Part shown: in pieces, positions 41,701 to 47,700 of the stretch | How positions within the stretch are numbered: the first letter of the stretch is position 1 | Layout: the number at the start of each line of letters is the position of its first letter | NCBI GenBank assembly: GCA_028023455.1 | Contig: JAQFVV010012405.1 | Span: 1,695,677-1,759,676, forward strand | Source: Epiperipatus broadwayi | Taxonomy: Eukaryota; Onychophora; Udeonychophora; Euonychophora; Peripatidae | Reading direction: 5' to 3' | Length of the DNA: 64,000 nucleotides | Position numbers and translations under genes: made by a program | Notes under the pieces: generated by a model | Database searches by the model: none | What the model saw: only the letters and a program-made list of their open reading frames with translations | Told to the model about the DNA's origin: nothing

Positions 41701-44700
41701 AATAAACATTTACTTATTACATCTTGCTTTTGAATAAAATTATTGATTTACTCTTGCAAAAAAAAAAGACCGTAACTTTAAAAAGACACACGTAAAGTCA
41801 AAAAAAAAAAAAATTAGAAAAACACCGTAACTTTAAAGGCACACAAACTCAAAAACAAGATAACATTAATAAACATTTACAAAAGTGCAAAAACTAACAT
41901 TATGTAATAGTATTAGTTAGTAGAATATTTTATTACAAATCTAAGAAATCAGATCTTTTTAGATCAAATTGATCATTTAGGTCCGGCCTGGAATTGTTAT
42001 ATGTATATGTTTTTGATTAGCATCAACGACATCCTGTGGCGAACACCAGGGATGAGAAAACAACCAAAAAAAATAACGGAGGTGTGAATAAGTGAGTTCA
42101 CCCAAGTGTCTGGTAAGAATTATAGATTCCTAATTTAGCTGTTAAAGAGAGAGCAGTCAAATCTTAATCCAGCTGATAATGAAGAAAATTGCAGAAGTTT
42201 TTACCAAGCTATTGCGTGGAATAGCAGAAGTTTTAATCAAGCTTTTATCACACTATGAGTTTAGTCATAAAAGTGTTTTGTACAATGAAAACCATGTGCT
42301 AAATTCAGCTAAAAGTTAGGCATCATCTTCCTCTTTGTAACCTGCCGTTACTGGAATAAATATATAGAGAAGTTACTCTTAACATAATCTGCAATCAAGA
42401 GCATGCGTCTCTTTGTGTAATTAGTCTCATCTGGGAAATTTATTAAGAGAAAATGGATAAAATTTTGCTGTTGTCAATCTGGAAATGAAATACTGCACAC
42501 CAGAAAGAGGACAATCATGCTTATATGTAGAAGCCTTCAAAGAGAAAACTCAATTGGAAATTATAATTAGGAAGAAGGATTCCACAGAAAGAAGAATCAA
42601 ACCATGGTTAAAAGTATTTTTAAAATAATAAATTTTTTTCTGAGAATTGATAATTTTAAATATTTTTATTAAATTAATGTTTTTAAATTGTGAAACGTAT
42701 TTTTTTTTAATCCATTGAATTTTCTCTTAAAATTATGAGTTTTTTTTTTTTTTAGAAAATTCAATTTTGTTTAAACTTTAAACTGTTTTGTGAAACATTA
42801 TTTTCCCTCCTAAAAATTTAAGAAAAGGCTAATTAAGCTAAATCAAAGATTGTTATCTTTGTTTTTGAAAATGTTTTAATTATTTTAAAGAAATAACTTA
42901 ATTAATTAAAAGTTAATTTATAAATAGAAATTGATTGATTATAATTTTTATGAAAATGTATATTTTTGATGAAATGAATGTTTAAAATTTCATATTATCA
43001 TCATTTTTGTGTTTATTATTAACCAATTAGATATGAAATAATTATTTTAAATATTTTTTATTCTAAATTTATTTATTCTATCCAATTCCTGTTTCATAAA
43101 TTGCAGTATGTTTGATTTTATTTCATGACAGCTTAGTAGTCTAGGATTTATTTTTAATGATCCCAATAAAACTTACTTAATAATAGGGTAAACCTAGGGA
43201 TTATTTAAAGTGATTTATAATAAGCTGCTTTATTTATTTAGCTCTTGCTCACAGTAATAGTTTATAGAATTGTTGCTTCCTGAGATAGCTTTATGCATAA
43301 CTGTTATATGGAAGAAGGATTATGTATAGTGTTATGGACATCCAGATGATGATAATCCTGATTGGTGCAAAAGGAATATCCTTTAAAGTCCATGCGCTAC
43401 ATTTCATTTTATTTATTATTATTAGAAATTAAGTTTATAGTTTTCCAGTATATTAATGGTACTAAATGTCCAGGACATTGATGATGATGAGGATATTTTT
43501 AGTAACTCAGCATTATTTGACATTATTATATTTTGATGGAGTAGCACCTAAGTATATGCATCCAGATAATTATTGTTTGTATTCCTGCCCTAAGTTGGCA
43601 GGGGCTAAATAATTAGTTTGGTCTATTGTGGACCACTTTCAAATCCAGTCATAAGATTGGCTGTTGATTTATTTTTATTATTGATCATTCATAATGATAA
43701 ATGATTATTACTTTTATGTAATGCTGGTGAACTTAGTTAGTTCTGTGCTAATTTCTTATGCTCATTATATTCATTATCATTCATACTCATTCCTTTTATA
43801 TTTAATTTTATATGTTGTTTATTTGGAGATGGTAATGGTTTCCTATCTCTCTTATTAACCATTATTTTCATACTGTTACAATTTGTGCCCAACTTGTGGA
43901 ACATTGTAAACCCCTGTTTTCCGAACTGTTACAATGGTATTATGCACAGTATGAAGCAGTGAATAAGTATCTGGTGACTGGTTTTTTTAACCAAACTGCT
44001 TGTAATGCTGTCTCTGAATCAATGCATGTGTTATGTAGCAACATAGTTTACTTATTCACCACAAAAATTTTAAGGCACTATCATGTCTGTATCACGAGTT
44101 ATGGATATGAAATGTGGTAGTCTGTTTTAAAATTTCTATGATTATCTTCAATGCTTTCTCTATCATAACAAAATCTTGCAAACTACTTGAAAACATTCTT
44201 GCAACTCATGGCATTACTTCCATATATAGTTATTTTAAACATTTTAATAGCAGTTTTGCCTAATTTAAAACAAAATATAATGTTAGCACCTTGCCCTGTC
44301 ATGGATTAGTGTATAAAAACTGTCACATTTTATGTAATAACTCATGATTTAGTCATGCTAATGCCTTAAAATGTTTATAGTTAAATATTGCCCTGCTATT
44401 AATAATTGAAATTTGTTTTTTTTTTTTTTTGTGGTATGAATGATGACAAATATTAAAGTAGCTTTAAAAAGGAGGAAGAGTGATTAGGAAGATTATACAT
44501 CTCTATCTTAGATGGATTATACTTCTATTGTGAATTAAATTGTATTTGTATGTGCAATTATGTGTACTTTCAGACCACAGGCAAAACTCTCCATACAGTA
44601 GTGCCATTCAGTGCCAGCCAGAGTGATCAATGGATGCCAGAAGGCTTCGATCCCCATCTAGTGCCTACTCATCCAATATTCCCAGTCTAGTTTCTGGCTT

Positions 44701-47700
44701 GTGGCCTTCATCAGTAAGAAGTCATGTATTTGAGAGCACTGCACCTAGATCCAAGGCTCCTCACTGACAAAGGCCACAAGCCAGAAACTAGTCTGGGGAT
44801 ATTGAATGAGTAGGCACTAGATGGGAATTTTATGCACAAGCCTTCTGGCATCCATTGATTACTCTGGCTAGCACTGAGTGGCACTACTGTATGGAGAGTT
44901 TTGCCTATGTTAATAACAGTTATGTGCAAGCATAAGAAATGGTGATCATGTGATACTTTCAAACCAATGGCATTCTAGATAATGAAACTTTTAAGGTAAA
45001 ATTTCATATAGAGATCATATGTTTGTCGGAAAAATCAAGGTATTGATCCAAATTTCTTGATAACGATTAATTTATATTTAGATGTTTGCATATATATTTG
45101 TATATGTATATATAAAATGAAGACAAATAATGATAGATATTTAAACTACAATTGTAAAGATTTTGTCTTCTGTTTTTAAACACTTTGGGGCTTTTGCGTG
45201 ATAGAAATGTTTTCAGTTCTCTTTGTTCTACTCCAGAACCATCTATTATAAGTTTGAATAATCAGTGGGCACTAAATGACGGGCTTTAGATCTAATACCG
45301 AAACTTTTATTAGTATAAAGTATAAAAGAAATGCTTTCAAATACATTGTGTGAGAGGGGTGTAGTGAAAATTATATTACAGAAATATTATTATTGAATAA
45401 ACTCTAGTCTAATGAATGACTAATAAAAATTATTAAATAGATATATTATTTTAAAAGGAATAATAATGTAAAAAAAAATATTTGAAAAGATTTCAAAATA
45501 TTAATACTTGATAATAATTATAAAATTATTTTTAGATGAAATTGTAAAATTATTATATGAATAAATGAACAAAATTGTTTGTGTAAACATATCATACACT
45601 CATACATATGTTATTGCAAAATATCTATTATATCCTACCACTTCATTTCTCTCAGCAGTGCTACCGTGTAAACAAAGATAAAGTCAAAATATAATGGCAC
45701 AAGCAAAAAGTAACTTCTTTGTTTGTATGCCACAAAGTTGTTTTCTAACTTGAAATATTAAAATTTCTTTCCACTTCTTATTTGCATTGATTATTACACT
45801 ATATACACCTCAATTTACACTCTACAATGCAGTTTAACATATGATTTATTTTATTTCCTCTTGCTACAGTTTCAACTGTCCAGCAGTCACCATCAGAGCT
45901 TTTATAAACCTCACCAGAAGAGATAAAATAAATCATGTGTTAAACTGCATTGTAGAGTGTAAATTGAGGTGTATATGGTATATTAAATTGAAATATTACA
46001 TATGCATTTAGCTTCATTATTTCTACAATAATTAAATAAAATATTTTTGCTGACATAAAAATTGAAGTAATGTTATTTTTAATTAACAAGAATGCTGTCA
46101 ATGCATTAGTGGCCTAGTGGTTAGCATAGCTGCCTTCTAAGCAGCTGGCCGGGTTGACTTTCCAGTCAACACATTTGACATATGGAAAAAAAAGAATACT
46201 GTTATTCAAAAAGTCTATTATAAGTGAAAATTTTAAACATAAAGTACCAGAATAAGTATGTTACATAAATATATAAGGGATGAATGCTTCAGTACTCTGA
46301 TATATCATCTACTTAAATATATTTTATTTTTTAATCAGAGGACTATGTTCAAATTTTTTTTTTAAATTGTTGACATTGAATACAATGAAATTGCTGCTAA
46401 TAATTGAAAGATATTTTTTCTCACTTTTTTTATATCATTAAGTTGAATTATTATTCAAAATTTAAAATGATTACATATTTCAACTATTTTGTATGCTTTT
46501 TCTAAAATTCAAGATTGTCAGGTATTTTTTGTGTAAGTATAAATTTTTATATGTTGTGTTTGTGTATTATATTCATAAAGGGGGGGGGGATTAAATAATA
46601 ATAGTATTTTGAACATATTTAAACTTTCAATAAAAATAATATTGGTTGGTAAAAGCAAAGATTGTTACATTTTTATTTACCATTGTCAAACTCACTCCAC
46701 TCACAGCTTTGACACCATCTACCTCAGATAAATACAATAATGATTATTATAATCATTTTTCTAAACTAGAGATATCTCTAGCACAGATATACACTTTAAA
46801 CCTTTGTTAAAAGATTAATATATCTGATTTTTTTAATTTTAAACATACATGCACATGGAGTTATTCACTTTTCTCTTTCTCATGTGTAATATCTTTATAG
46901 ATATATTAAACAACTTCCATACTTCCCCTTTTTTTAAAAAATTCATATAAATAAAAATATATTAAAAGGCAAATGAATTTAAAAAGAATGGGGAAGTATG
47001 GAGGTTGTTTAATATATCCATAAAAACAAAAACACAATACAAATATAACAATAGAAAAACAAAGAACAATGATTTTTTTGACAATATTTAAGATATATTT
47101 TGGCATCGTAATGAATAATATTATGGGATGTAATTAATACAATTTTAATGATGCAGGAATGAAGCAAGACATTTGGCTCAACTGGTTGTTTATGAATAGA
47201 AAGGTATTTTTATGTTAAGCTGAATTACAATGTTTTCTTCAGAATCCAAAATAATGATGAAGTTAATTAATAATTGGGTTAGAAAAAAGATTAGTCTAGG
47301 TATTTTTTTTGGAGTGAAAAGGCCAAGACTTGAGATAAATGTGTGCAAGTCAAGATCACATAAATCATTAATGTTCCCAATTATTTTACATAGATGTATA
47401 ATTTATGAAGGGGTTAATGCAGGGAAATAACATTGTTCAAGGAAGTAAAGTGCAATTCATTAGCTGAGGAGGCTACAAATTTGATCTATACATTCAATAC
47501 ATTAATATTATGCTACTTTTGGGTTCACTTTGTTTCTGATCATGATGACTAAATCATTTTGGCCAATTTGTTTCTATTATTTAAAATAGTATACTCTTAT
47601 TCTTCTCCTTTACTTTCTTTGCATATCTTCATATATTTATATACATATATATTGCTTATAATAACTTCTTTCATATACACTTCAATGCAAACAAATTTTC

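Larger units (their letters stand above)
40220..42065. mobile_element. Terminal-inverted-repeat DNA element, 8-bp TSD, non-autonomous
   Basis: The 1,846-bp insertion has 28-base perfect inverted ends (GGTTGTTTTCTCATCC... facing ...GGATGAGAAAACAACC), and the similarity continues imperfectly to GATGTCG. It is flanked by AAAAAAAA on both sides (40212-40219 and 42066-42073), an 8-bp duplication. Copy 1 of the host repeat is uninterrupted at the matching place, so the boundaries are secure. The GG start argues against hAT (CA start); Merlin-like elements have 8-9 bp duplications and G-rich ends, but I saw no transposase. The interior holds a CpG-containing left part and two tandem arrays. Confidence 0.82.
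32271..43880 (+). repeat. Long LTR-like repeat, copy 2, split by two insertions
   Basis: It starts TGTAACCAAT at 32271 and ends CTGTTACA at 43880. Removing the Penelope-like composite (32338-39481 plus one target repeat) and the TIR element (40220-42065 plus one target repeat) leaves about 2.6 kb collinear with copy 1. The inverted TGTAAC/GTTACA ends are typical of LTRs. After the end, ATTTGTGCCCAAC (43881-43893) resembles a tRNA primer binding site. I infer a solo or truncated LTR. No retroelement proteins follow it. Confidence 0.55.

Noticed and set aside
41402-41885. CRISPR-like array
   Set aside because: The repeats are contiguous minisatellite units inside a eukaryotic TIR element, without unique spacers.
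43896-44120. 74-codon frame after the LTR-like repeat as gag
   Set aside because: It opens with GTG, shows no gag motif and ends quickly; kept only as part of a possible worn leader.
44711-44962. 83-codon minus-strand frame as a protein
   Set aside because: It is a by-product of the F1 element, and similar peptides appear at 54134-54322 for the same reason. The conserved feature is the RNA fold and inverted arms, not codons.
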